The notes under the pieces: generated by a model
What the model was told of the DNA's origin: nothing
Databases searched by the model: none
Seen by the model: the letters and a program-made list of their open reading frames with translations, nothing else
Translations under genes and position numbers: made by a program
Shown here: in pieces, positions 34,460 to 43,522 of the stretch
How positions within the stretch are numbered: position 1 is the stretch's first letter
Layout: the number at the start of each line of letters is the position of its first letter
Assembly (NCBI GenBank): GCA_903939765.1
Contig: CAJAIK010000115.1
Coordinates: 1 to 55,870, forward strand
Source: an uncultured Chlorobiaceae bacterium
GTDB taxonomy: Bacteria > Bacteroidota > Chlorobiia > Chlorobiales > Chlorobiaceae
Length of the DNA stretch: 55,870 bases
Reading direction: 5' to 3'

Positions 34460-35290
34460 ATGATTACACAGGAAAAATACAGAACGACCGTAAAAGAGCT
34501 TCTTGCCAATGGCACGATAAAAATGGCGATCGGCTACAGGCCCGGCTCAACTCCCGACCGGCGCCGCCCGCTCTTTATCCGCACCTCGGAAGAGGCCGAC
34601 CAGCTTGTGCTCGACAGTACCTGCATAACGAACCTTTCGGGATACCTCGTCACCGAAGGGCTCTTGAGCGATGAAAAACAGGTTGGCATCTTTCTGCGCC
34701 CCGAAGGAATCCGCTCCATCAATATCCTTGCTGCAGAGTACCAGCTCAATGTGGATCAGATCGTCATTTTCGGATTTGACTCAACAGGCCGCGAAGTCAG
34801 GCCGCTGCAGGGCCGAAATGCAGGAGACTTTTCAGCACTGCTCACCGAAATCAAGGAGAACCCTCCTCTTACCTCGAAAGAGCCACTCCTTGAGCGCGTC
34901 GAGAAGATGAACGCAAAAGAGCGGTTCGACTTCTGGCAGGAGGAATTCTCCCGATGCATCAAGTGCTACGCCTGCCGTCAGGCCTGCCCCATGTGTTATT
35001 GCCGCCGCTGCATTGTGGACAGCAATCAACCGCAATGGATCAACACCTCGTCGCATACACTTGGAAATTTTGAATGGAATGTTGTTCGGGCATTTCATCT
35101 TTCCGGTCGATGCGTCCAGTGTGGCAACTGCGACCGGGCGTGCCCTGTCAACATTCCGCTTCGCCTCATCAACCAGAGAATGGCCAAAGAGGTGGTTGAT
35201 GGATTCGATCATTTTGCCGGTTTAAGCCCGACCCAGGAGCCGGTACTTGCAAGCTTTAAAAAGGACGACACTGAGACATTCATTCTCTAA
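34460..35290 (+). CDS. flxC: FlxC-type 4Fe-4S protein of the Hdr-Flx complex
   Basis: A 276-residue cytosolic iron-sulfur protein. The N-terminal 140 residues resemble the FrhB/HydB-like coenzyme-binding fold without cysteine clusters. The second half carries CIKCYACRQACPMCYCRRC (about residues 164-182) and CVQCGNCDRACPVNIP (about 219-234), for two [4Fe-4S] clusters. It matches the FlxC position in flxABCD-hdrABC clusters and probably bridges FlxB/FlxA and FlxD electron transfer. It starts 12 bp after flxD and is followed by flxB after 13 bp. Confidence 0.85.
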   Translation: MITQEKYRTTVKELLANGTIKMAIGYRPGSTPDRRRPLFIRTSEEADQLVLDSTCITNLSGYLVTEGLLSDEKQVGIFLRPEGIRSINILAAEYQLNVDQIVIFGFDSTGREVRPLQGRNAGDFSALLTEIKENPPLTSKEPLLERVEKMNAKERFDFWQEEFSRCIKCYACRQACPMCYCRRCIVDSNQPQWINTSSHTLGNFEWNVVRAFHLSGRCVQCGNCDRACPVNIPLRLINQRMAKEVVDGFDHFAGLSPTQEPVLASFKKDDTETFIL

Positions 35291-35303
35291 GTAACCAACA
35301 CCT

Positions 35304-36311
35304 ATGACAAGAATCCTTTTCAGTGATAAACTTGACAATTGTGTCGCAAAATGGCGCTCGGCAGGAATGACCGTGATTGGTCCTGTGCAGGGAGAGTCAC
35401 TTTCAAGCTATGCCGCAGTTGAAAAAGCCGGCGATCTCTCTTTCGGCATGGTGCTCCCCGACCGTTCACTCAAGGAGCTCTTTTTTCCGCAAACTGAGCC
35501 GATGCTGCGCTACACCATCAAGAAAAATGAGATCGAAACGGCGGACTTCACTCCCCCTGCAGCCCCAAGAATCATTTTTGGTGCCAGGCCGTGTGATGCA
35601 TCTGGTCTCGCAATTGATGATCCTCTTTTCGGATGGGATTACAAGGATGAATACTGGTTTCAGCGGCGCAATGAATCAGTCATTGTAACCATTGCCTGTA
35701 CAAAAGCGGATGATTTCTGCATGTGCACCTCACTCAAACAGGCCCCCGACTGCACCAAAGGCTCCGACGTGTTGCTTCGTCCCCTCGACAACAACCGGGG
35801 ATGGGTGGTTGAAGAGCTGACCGACCGTGGACGTGAAGCCTTCACGCTCATCTCCGAACACATCAAGGAGAGCGACGAAACCGCCCTTCCGACCGTTGAA
35901 GTGCCGGAAAAGTTCAATCTCGACACCTGCGTTGCCTGGCTGCAGAACCCCGACAACTTCGACAGCAAATTCTGGAAAGAGATTTCCATGCGCTGTATCG
36001 GCTGCGCTTCGTGCACCTACCTCTGTCCCACCTGCCACTGCTTCGACATCCAGGACGAAGGCGACACCTACAGCGGCATCAGACGGAAAAACTGGGACAG
36101 TTGCTCCTTTGCCCTCTTTACCATGCACACCTCGGGCCACAACCCCCGTGCGACGCAATCGGCACGATGGCGCCAGCGCATCATGCACAAATTCAACTAT
36201 TTTCCAGGCAAGTTCAGCGTGAACAGTTGCAGCGGATGCGGCCGATGCTCACGCCAGTGCCCGGTTGACATGGGTATTACCGAGACTTTACAAGAGATAT
36301 CAAAATTATAG
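35304..36311 (+). CDS. flxB: FlxB-type 4Fe-4S subunit (HydB/AsrA-like)
   Basis: A 335-residue protein like sulfhydrogenase beta and anaerobic sulfite reductase subunit A. The family mark FGARPCDASGLAI lies near residues 93-105. Two [4Fe-4S] motifs follow: CIGCASCTYLCPTCHC (about 232-247) and CSGCGRCSRQCPVDMG (about 311-326). In this family the subunit relays electrons from the NAD(P)H-oxidising flavoprotein (here FlxA, the next gene) to the rest of the complex. Only two bases separate its stop codon from the flxA GTG, so the two genes are tightly coupled. Confidence 0.92.
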   Translation: MTRILFSDKLDNCVAKWRSAGMTVIGPVQGESLSSYAAVEKAGDLSFGMVLPDRSLKELFFPQTEPMLRYTIKKNEIETADFTPPAAPRIIFGARPCDASGLAIDDPLFGWDYKDEYWFQRRNESVIVTIACTKADDFCMCTSLKQAPDCTKGSDVLLRPLDNNRGWVVEELTDRGREAFTLISEHIKESDETALPTVEVPEKFNLDTCVAWLQNPDNFDSKFWKEISMRCIGCASCTYLCPTCHCFDIQDEGDTYSGIRRKNWDSCSFALFTMHTSGHNPRATQSARWRQRIMHKFNYFPGKFSVNSCSGCGRCSRQCPVDMGITETLQEISKL

Positions 36312-36313
36312 CC

Positions 36314-37180
36314 GTGACAGAAACCATCCAAAACGCGCAACAGAACATTTACAAGCCGGCTATCATGAAAATCGTCGCCCGCCACGACGAAGCGCCCGGC
36401 GTAAGAACCATGAGGCTCGAGTTTCAAGACCCGGCCGACCATGAGCAGTTCAAAAAAACCTTCCGTACAGGCATGTTCGGTCTCTACGGCGTTTACGGTG
36501 AGGGAGAGAGTACCTTCTGCGTCGCAAGCCCTGAGACCCGGAACGAGTATATCGAATGCACCTTCCGTCAATCCGGCAGGGTGACTTCGGCTCTGGCCAA
36601 TGCGGATATCGGTGACCTCGTCACCTTCAGGGGCCCCTACGGCAACCGCTTTCCCATTGAGCAGTTCCACGGCAAAAACCTTCTCTTCATTTCAGGAGGA
36701 ATCGCCCTGCCACCGACGCGGAGCGTTATCTGGTCGTGCCTCGATCAACGTGAAAAATTCGGCAAGGTCACCATTGTTTATGGAGCCCGAACCGTGGCCG
36801 ATCTGGTCTACAAGCATGAACTGGACGAGTGGCAGGAGCGTCCGGATGTTGACCTTGTCCTCACCGTCGATCCCGGTGGAGAGTCACCCGACTGGAAATA
36901 CCGTGTCGGCTTTGTGCCCACCGTGCTCGAAGAGGCAGCCCCCTCTCCCGATAACTGCATCGCCGTGATATGCGGGCCGCCAATCATGATCAAGTTCACA
37001 CTGATCTCGCTCAAGAAGCTTGGCTTTGATGAAAAAAACGTCTACACAACGCTCGAAAACCGCATGAAATGCGGCGTCGGCAAGTGCGGACGCTGCAATG
37101 TGGGGTCGGTCTATGTCTGCAAGGAGGGACCGGTCTTTACGGCAGAAGAGGTATCGCGTATGCCAGCCGCCGATCTGTAA
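36314..37180 (+). CDS. flxA: FlxA-type FAD/NAD(P)-binding oxidoreductase (HydG/AsrB-like)
   Basis: A 288-residue ferredoxin reductase-type flavoprotein. FAD-binding residues are in the N-terminal barrel (ESTFCVASP replaces the usual RPYS). GPYGNRFP and FISGGIALPPTRSVI mark the NAD(P)-binding domain, and CGPPIMIKFTL its end. The C-terminal CGVGKCGRCNVGSVYVC (C253, C258, C261, C269) binds a [2Fe-2S] cluster, as in PyrK/HydG. It should oxidise or reduce NAD(P)H for the Hdr-Flx complex. It starts with GTG two bases after flxB and ends the operon, converging on murB with a 10-bp gap. Confidence 0.93.
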   Translation: MTETIQNAQQNIYKPAIMKIVARHDEAPGVRTMRLEFQDPADHEQFKKTFRTGMFGLYGVYGEGESTFCVASPETRNEYIECTFRQSGRVTSALANADIGDLVTFRGPYGNRFPIEQFHGKNLLFISGGIALPPTRSVIWSCLDQREKFGKVTIVYGARTVADLVYKHELDEWQERPDVDLVLTVDPGGESPDWKYRVGFVPTVLEEAAPSPDNCIAVICGPPIMIKFTLISLKKLGFDEKNVYTTLENRMKCGVGKCGRCNVGSVYVCKEGPVFTAEEVSRMPAADL

Positions 37181-37190
37181 CAGAATATTT

Positions 37191-38816
37191 TCAAAGCAGA
37201 CGAATCCGGAAAAAGCGCTCCGGTTGATGAAAATCAGCCGGCTTTGGCGCGTTATTCCACCAGGGGAAGAGACCAAGCTCACCCCTGCCGGAAGAGGCGC
37301 AGCACTGCAAGGCAAGAATCCCCCCGTTGACGAAGGGCTGCAAAAGTTCCCTTGAAAACTCCATACCAAAGAGCCCCTCACCCTGCACCTTATGCACCGC
37401 ATTAATCCACGGTTCCGCTGAAAGAACTTCAAACCCTTTTGTCCTCTTTCTTGGAGTATCAAAACGAAGCGCAACCCAGTTACCCTCCGGACTCATTTCA
37501 AACTCAAGATAGCCTCCACCCGGAACTCCGGAAGCAAGAAACAATTCAGAGACGCCGTATTGCCATAGTCCATCAGTAAAGCTTCCTGCCGGAATGGTTG
37601 AGGGCGGCTTGAGTGCAAAAATGGCAGTATCCCGGCTGCTGGTTGTCCAGCGAAGAAAGGGCGCTTCGGAATCAAGCTTCGCATCCTCAAGCGAACGCAA
37701 CTGCTCAACAGCGACAAACGCTCCGGCAGGAAACTCCCGGTCGAGAGCCGCATAACCCACCAGCGGCCCCTGCATGAGCATTCGGGGAAAGAGGGAATCC
37801 GGATTTGCCGCCGCGCCCTCCTCCTGCGGATTCCACAACAGGCCGGCCCACTTTTTCGAAGGATCCAGTTTGTCGGCCGCAGAAGCGACGCCGCACGATG
37901 CAAGCAAATCGCCATCAAACAGCCCGATGCACTGCACTTCAAGATCAAGTTCGGCCCCGGCCTCAGCAAGCGCTGCATGTTTCATGCGTGCAGCAAGCGT
38001 GAGTACCTCCCGGGCCGTTGCCCCGCCCTTGTTAAAAATAAAGTTGGCATGATGCGGGCTCACCATGGCGCCACCCTCCCTCGTCCCCTTGAAACCAAGC
38101 TCCTCAAAAATGCTGCCGCTCGAACGACCCACCGCATAATTGTTCTTGAAGGTCGAGCCGCAACTCGGAAAATCAAAATGGTGCTTTGCCTCCCGCTCCC
38201 CTTTATGGCCCTCCATCAACGCTCTTGTCTCCTCCACGGGCCGAGTTTCTGCAAAACGCAAAAGAGAGGCAACCACAATCTCCGGACTCTCCATCAGGGC
38301 GGTATGCTTGTAGCCGTAAAAGATCTCTTCCGGCAACCGCCAGCGCAGGCATCCCTCAACTGAAAGCGTCAAAACCGCCGCCGTAATGGCCGAAACCTCT
38401 CCCCCGAAACAGCGGGCATTCATCCTCACCGTTGCCCCGATCTGACCGGGGAGCCGGTAGAGCCACTCGCCCCCTCCCCTGCCAGCCCGCAACAGCTCTT
38501 CGGCAATTCGGCTGTTCTCCACACCCGCCTCGCAAAAAAGCTCATCATCAGAAAGCCAGTGCATGCGCTCCATCCGGCCAAGGGAGATCACCATACCCGC
38601 AAAATCGGCGTCCGAAAAAAGGATATTGCTCCCGCTTCCCATAAGCGCGAGCGGGAGGCGCTGTTCAACACTCCAAAGCAGTATATCGGCAAGCTCCGCC
38701 AGAGAGCCTGGCTCGGCAAAATAACGGGCACTCCCCCCTATCCCGTAATACCCTCTCCCGGCAAGAGAGACATTTTCAGAAACGGCGGGTGGTATTGAAT
38801 GGCAATAATGGGTCAT
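37191..38816 (-). CDS. murB: UDP-N-acetylenolpyruvoylglucosamine reductase fused to a C-terminal DOMON-like domain
   Basis: A 541-residue fusion. Residues 1-310 or so are MurB, the FAD enzyme that reduces UDP-GlcNAc-enolpyruvate to UDP-MurNAc. Visible motifs are GRGYYGIGGSARYF, MGSGSNILFSDADF, RLPGQIGATVRMNARCFGGE, the proton-donor Ser block CGSTFKN and a final DLEVQCIGLF. The remaining 220 residues are unrelated to MurB. They contain AIFALKPP, DGLWQYGVSELFL and YLEFEMSPEGNWVALRFD, the pattern of DOMON-like/CBM9-like sugar-binding domains. A single continuous frame shows no sign of frameshift. The ATG at 38816 gives a normal MurB start; an ATG at 38843 is possible. It converges on flxA. Confidence 0.9.
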   Translation of the reverse strand: MTHYCHSIPPAVSENVSLAGRGYYGIGGSARYFAEPGSLAELADILLWSVEQRLPLALMGSGSNILFSDADFAGMVISLGRMERMHWLSDDELFCEAGVENSRIAEELLRAGRGGGEWLYRLPGQIGATVRMNARCFGGEVSAITAAVLTLSVEGCLRWRLPEEIFYGYKHTALMESPEIVVASLLRFAETRPVEETRALMEGHKGEREAKHHFDFPSCGSTFKNNYAVGRSSGSIFEELGFKGTREGGAMVSPHHANFIFNKGGATAREVLTLAARMKHAALAEAGAELDLEVQCIGLFDGDLLASCGVASAADKLDPSKKWAGLLWNPQEEGAAANPDSLFPRMLMQGPLVGYAALDREFPAGAFVAVEQLRSLEDAKLDSEAPFLRWTTSSRDTAIFALKPPSTIPAGSFTDGLWQYGVSELFLASGVPGGGYLEFEMSPEGNWVALRFDTPRKRTKGFEVLSAEPWINAVHKVQGEGLFGMEFSRELLQPFVNGGILALQCCASSGRGELGLFPWWNNAPKPADFHQPERFFRIRLL

Positions 38817-38961
38817 GCACCAAAAAGGGTTCGTTGTTCTCATGCAGACCAAAGCTGCTCTGCAAATCGAAACAGTTTAACAACAACGGAAATTTGCCGC
38901 GAGGGGCATCACAAGCTACAGGCTCGCAACATACCAAAACTTCACGCAACAATCAGGCTGT

Positions 38962-40284
38962 TCAATTGGCTGCGCTTCGGGGCAAATAAATCATAAATGT
39001 CGCCCCGGCTCCCTGCGTGCTGGAGGCGAATATCGCACCCCGATTTTGCCGGACAATACCATAGACCGTGGCAAGCCCGAGGCCGGTACCCTCTATCATC
39101 GATTTTGTGGTAAAAAACGGCTCAAAAACAGAGTCAAGCGTCTCCTGGTCTATGCCACATCCGTCATCATGCACCTCAAGCAACACATAATCGCCGGGCA
39201 CTATTTCAGAATGAACGGCACAAAATGCTGCATCAACAACAATATTTCTTGTGGTGATGTTTAGTGTTCCGCACTCCTTGATGGCAGCCCTTGCATTGAG
39301 GGCAAGATTGATCATAACCTGATCTATTTGCGTCGAATCAATCCTCACTGGCCAGAGCCTGTCGACCGAAGTAACAATCACCTTGATATGCTCTCCCATC
39401 AAAGGCTTAAGAATCTTCACCATATCCACAACCACAACATGAAGGTCGAGTGTCGTTGGTGAAATAATCTGCTTTCCGCCAAAAGCAAGCAATTGACGAA
39501 CAATGCCAGCGGCCTTCATAATAGAATTCCGCACTGTGGTAAATGAGCGATGCGCACTGACGTCAAGATCCTCCCTGGCGATCAGCATGTCAATATTGCC
39601 CAGCATCACCTGCAGCATATTGTTAAACTCATGGGCAATACCACCTGCCAGCCGACCGATTGACTCCATCTTCCGGGCCTGAACCAGAGTTTCCTGCAAC
39701 CGGACATTCTCCCTCTCAATCTGCTTTTGCCGGGTGATGTCAGAAAGCACCATCCAGCATGACTGTCCATCATTCTGAACGACCGCCTCAATGCGTACCT
39801 CACTTTGCTGTGCCAAAGGGTCAGCTTCATGCACAAGCATAACCTCGCAGAAAGCTGGCTCCTGATGACTGAAGACCCGCTCCATCAATGTATTAAACAC
39901 CCTGACCCCTGCCTGATCAACAAAGAGTGCGAATCGCGCGCCCTTCAAGAGCGAGCGCTCCACACCAAGCATCCTGGTTGCCTTCAGATTCACCTCCAGT
40001 ATGGTACTGTCGCGCTCAAGTGTCAGGTAACCCACCGGCGCGAAGTCATAAAGCTCTGTATAGCGCTCCAACCCCTTTTCCAGATGATCGCGCGACTGCA
40101 GAAGCTCCTCATGCTGCATTTCAAGCTCAATCTGGTGAACCGACAACTCATGAATCAAGCGGTGCATATCAACAGTTGACAAAGAAACGTCCTGATTTTT
40201 CTGCTTGTTTTCGAGTAATCGCTTTTCGGCCGTGCGCCGCAATGCCGAGATATCCTCTAAAAATACTTTGCTTTTTTTCATCAT
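38962..40284 (-). CDS. Cytosolic PAS-domain sensor histidine kinase
   Basis: A 440-residue kinase without membrane helices. It has an N-terminal coiled coil (about 10-75, LIHELSVHQIELEMQHEEL), one PAS domain (about 75-190, with YDFAPVGYLTLERDSTILEVN), a HisKA helix with the phospho-acceptor His in GGIAHEFNNMLQ (about 220) and an ATPase domain with NLALNARAAI, VHDDGCGIDQ and GTGLGLATVYG. The catalytic core is of the same type as the kinase at 553-3093 but lacks a receiver. It lies 15 bp after the CheB-CheR-PAS gene on the same strand, so the two are probably co-expressed, with this kinase acting as its partner. Confidence 0.93.
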   Translation of the reverse strand: MMKKSKVFLEDISALRRTAEKRLLENKQKNQDVSLSTVDMHRLIHELSVHQIELEMQHEELLQSRDHLEKGLERYTELYDFAPVGYLTLERDSTILEVNLKATRMLGVERSLLKGARFALFVDQAGVRVFNTLMERVFSHQEPAFCEVMLVHEADPLAQQSEVRIEAVVQNDGQSCWMVLSDITRQKQIERENVRLQETLVQARKMESIGRLAGGIAHEFNNMLQVMLGNIDMLIAREDLDVSAHRSFTTVRNSIMKAAGIVRQLLAFGGKQIISPTTLDLHVVVVDMVKILKPLMGEHIKVIVTSVDRLWPVRIDSTQIDQVMINLALNARAAIKECGTLNITTRNIVVDAAFCAVHSEIVPGDYVLLEVHDDGCGIDQETLDSVFEPFFTTKSMIEGTGLGLATVYGIVRQNRGAIFASSTQGAGATFMIYLPRSAAN

Positions 40285-40299
40285 TGACGAGGATTTGTT

Positions 40300-43200
40300 T
40301 CAGGAGCTCTTCGTTCCCTGCACGGGGGCACTGATTTCAATAAATGTTGAGACAACCTGGAATACTTCTGCCCTCTCCGCCTTGAAACGGGGCAATGCGC
40401 TGACCTTGAACCACCGCCACCCCTTGTCATGATCCTGTAACAGACCCATGACAATATTTTTTACCGGCTTGCCGGAACGCAATGCAAGCTGAAAGGGATA
40501 TTCGTCAACCGGGAAAGGCGATCCGTCTTCGTGAACAGCTCTCCATTGCAGCTCTTCCATTTCCCTTGCGAGCATCTCTTTTATAGAAATCCGAAAAATA
40601 CCCTCCATCTCTCCATTGGCCATCAGAATTCGGCCTTGATTATCCTGAAGAAAAGCGCCACCCGGCATAGCTTCAAACAAAAAACGAAAGCGCTCTTCAG
40701 TTTCACGTAAACACCCTTCAAGCTTTTTGGCAACCGTGATATCGGTAAACGTAATCACCAGCCCGACGATCCTGTTTTCCTGGGTACGATAGGGCATGAT
40801 TTTCACGACAAACCAACGCCCATCACTTGCCGATATCTGCTTTTCGCTGTACACAAGGGTGCGAAGCACCTCCATCGCATCATTAACCAGCTCAGGATAG
40901 TTCAGATCACTGACAATATCGGTTATGGGACGGCCAACATCCGTAGGAATAACTTTGATGATCGCAGAAATCCGGTTGGTGAAACGACGTATTTTGAGGG
41001 CATCATCAAGAAAGAGCGTTGCAATATCGGTACTGTTCAGCAGGTTTTTCATGTCATTATTGCTATCCGACAAATCAATCACCTTCGATTGCAGCTCCTG
41101 ATTGACCGTCTGCAACTCCTCATTCAATGACTGCATCTCCTCCTTGGATGTGGTCAGCTCCTCGTTGGTGCTCTGCAACTCTTCATTGGCCGACTGCATC
41201 TCTTCATTCATCGATTTTAACTCCTCCTGCGAACTCTGCATCTCTTCGCGAATGGTCAAAATCTCTTGACGAGCATCCATAAGATCCTGATCGGTCAACT
41301 CAGGATGGCTGCCTCCACCATCTGCCGTCACAGCACTCCCCTTTGCCAATCCGGATTCAAGACCATCCACATCTTTAAACGTAATCAGGATCAACCCTTT
41401 CAAAAGGTCGGGCTGCTCAAGCAGCTCAACCGTCAGATCCAGCCGCTGCGACCCACCGTTTGTACCAACGGTTATCCCCTTTTTGGTAAGGGTTGTTTTT
41501 TTATGACGTACACTCCCGAACAGTATATTCAGTTGATAGCGAAGCCCTTCGCGGGCCATCGCAAAAACATTCCAGTTGGCCTTGCCTGCGGCTGGCTCAA
41601 GATATTTGCCGGTTCGTCCACTGATATAGATGATATCGCCCTTCTCATTGGTCAGCACCGCCGCAGGGGTATAATGCTGAAGCAAAAACTGGTCAGTTAT
41701 TGATTGCAGGTTCACGTTGTTTATTTTCATTGCTGTTTGCTGGCTAATCTCCGGTGCTTTAAGCAAAATCGGGGCAAAAGAGGCTGGAAATTCAACAGGC
41801 TCAGCCCGATGCCCGTACGGAAGCTTCCGAAAAATCCGTGATTTTGCATCAACAACTTCAAACAGATAGGTGAACGAACCGATGCTTTCGGCCGTACCAA
41901 GAAAAAGAAGGCCTCCCGGGTTAAGGCTGTAATGAAACAAGGGAAAGAGCTTTTGCTGCAACTCCTGCTCCATATAGATCAAGAGATTTCGGCATACAAT
42001 AATGTCAAGTTTGGTGAACGGAGGATCCATGATGACATTATGGGGCGCAAAAACAATGGTCTCGCGAATCTCTCTCGATATCCTGAGGCTGTGATGTGCA
42101 TCTTTTACAAAAAAGCGCTCCAAACGTTCAATGGAAACATCAGCCGAGATATTGAGCGGATAAATTCCCTGACGCGCCTTGTCAATAGCATCTTTATCGA
42201 GGTCGGTTGCAAAAATCTGGAGCCGGTAATTCCGTGCCGGTTTGATCTCTTCAACCGCCTCCCTGAAGGCAATGGCAAGAGAATAGGCCTCCTCTCCGGT
42301 AGAACAGCCGATCACCCATGCCCTGATGAGATCGTCAACCGGTCGGGAAGAGAGAAGAGGAAGAATCGCTCTCTTTTTCAACACATCCCAAACTGAAGTA
42401 TCCCGAAAAAAGTTGGTTACCCCAATCAGCAGCTCCTTGAAAAGCAAGGTAACTTCGTGCGGATTCTCCTGCAAAAAATGAACATAACTGTCCATCTTTT
42501 CAATCTCGTGAATACCCATGCGACGTTCAATCCGGCGGTAGAGGGTATTTTTTTTGTACAGCGAAAAATCATGGCCGGTTTGCACACGCAACAGGATGAT
42601 CACTTTTTCGAGGGCACTCTGGGCAATCTCCTCAATGCGATGCTTTTCTCCGGAATAAGGATGATCCATCTTGAGATAGGCAAAGAGTCGATTCTCTTCT
42701 CCTGAAAAATGCAGATGCTTGAGATAAGAGAAGATTCTTGCAGGGAGTTCCTCAACCGAGGCGACAACATCAGCCAGACCGGTGTTGATTGCGCTGCGAG
42801 GCATTCCGTCAAACTTGGCCGATGCGGGGTCCTGAACAAAAACACCACCACCCTTCTCCTGAATGGCACGAAGACCCAGCGTACCATCAGAACCCATACC
42901 TGAAAGAATGACTCCAATGGAGTGCTGGCGAAGATCACAAGCCATGGAACGAAAAAAAGAGTCAATTGGCAGACGCAATCCCCGTGGCTCAACAGGATCA
43001 AGCAAATGCAACATCCCGTTCAACATCGACATAACCTTGTTCGGAGGAATGAGGTAAACATGATCACTCTCAATAAGAAGACGATCGCTGACCTGAACAA
43101 CCTTCATATCGGTAACCCGCTGAAGCAGTTCCACCATAATACCCTTGTGCGTCGGATCAAGATGCTGGACAATCACAAAAGCAATACCGCATTGCGACGG

Positions 43201-43344
43201 AACATTCCTGAAAAAAATCTCAAGGGCTTCCAGACCGCCCGCTGAAGAACCAATTCCGACAACCGGAAAATTGAGCTGTTGTAAATGCGCAGGCCCGGAA
43301 TCTTCGGCCTCAACGTCCGGATGAGGGGGTAGCTCTTTCTGCAT
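40300..43344 (-). CDS. CheB-CheR fusion with coiled coil and PAS domains
   Basis: A 1014-residue cytosolic signalling protein. Residues 25-210 or so are a CheB methylesterase domain with the catalytic Ser in VGIGSSAGGLEA, His in VIVQHLDP and Asp in SGMGSDG, but without the usual N-terminal receiver. Residues 225-500 are a CheR methyltransferase (VTNFFRD, WVIGCSTGEEAYSLAI, ATDLDKDAI, DIIVCRNLLIYM). A PAS-like region follows, then a long coiled coil built of MQSANEELQSTNEEL heptads (about 690-770), and two PAS domains. Such fusions are sensory proteins outside flagellar chemotaxis. No cheA, cheW, MCP or flagellar gene lies in the window. Confidence 0.94.
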   Translation of the reverse strand: MQKELPPHPDVEAEDSGPAHLQQLNFPVVGIGSSAGGLEALEIFFRNVPSQCGIAFVIVQHLDPTHKGIMVELLQRVTDMKVVQVSDRLLIESDHVYLIPPNKVMSMLNGMLHLLDPVEPRGLRLPIDSFFRSMACDLRQHSIGVILSGMGSDGTLGLRAIQEKGGGVFVQDPASAKFDGMPRSAINTGLADVVASVEELPARIFSYLKHLHFSGEENRLFAYLKMDHPYSGEKHRIEEIAQSALEKVIILLRVQTGHDFSLYKKNTLYRRIERRMGIHEIEKMDSYVHFLQENPHEVTLLFKELLIGVTNFFRDTSVWDVLKKRAILPLLSSRPVDDLIRAWVIGCSTGEEAYSLAIAFREAVEEIKPARNYRLQIFATDLDKDAIDKARQGIYPLNISADVSIERLERFFVKDAHHSLRISREIRETIVFAPHNVIMDPPFTKLDIIVCRNLLIYMEQELQQKLFPLFHYSLNPGGLLFLGTAESIGSFTYLFEVVDAKSRIFRKLPYGHRAEPVEFPASFAPILLKAPEISQQTAMKINNVNLQSITDQFLLQHYTPAAVLTNEKGDIIYISGRTGKYLEPAAGKANWNVFAMAREGLRYQLNILFGSVRHKKTTLTKKGITVGTNGGSQRLDLTVELLEQPDLLKGLILITFKDVDGLESGLAKGSAVTADGGGSHPELTDQDLMDARQEILTIREEMQSSQEELKSMNEEMQSANEELQSTNEELTTSKEEMQSLNEELQTVNQELQSKVIDLSDSNNDMKNLLNSTDIATLFLDDALKIRRFTNRISAIIKVIPTDVGRPITDIVSDLNYPELVNDAMEVLRTLVYSEKQISASDGRWFVVKIMPYRTQENRIVGLVITFTDITVAKKLEGCLRETEERFRFLFEAMPGGAFLQDNQGRILMANGEMEGIFRISIKEMLAREMEELQWRAVHEDGSPFPVDEYPFQLALRSGKPVKNIVMGLLQDHDKGWRWFKVSALPRFKAERAEVFQVVSTFIEISAPVQGTKSS

Positions 43345-43522
43345 AAATCTTCTCTTGTTGAGCAGGTTTTTGGAATAACGTATGTCCTTAAATTTACTTC
43401 ATAATCATCTGCTTTACAAACAAAAGCAGGGGTTATTGTCACCCTCCATCTTTCTCTTGTATGGGAAACAACGATTAGCGATATTTCGGCTTAAACACTG
43501 AAACCTCTTTCCCCCAGGCCAG

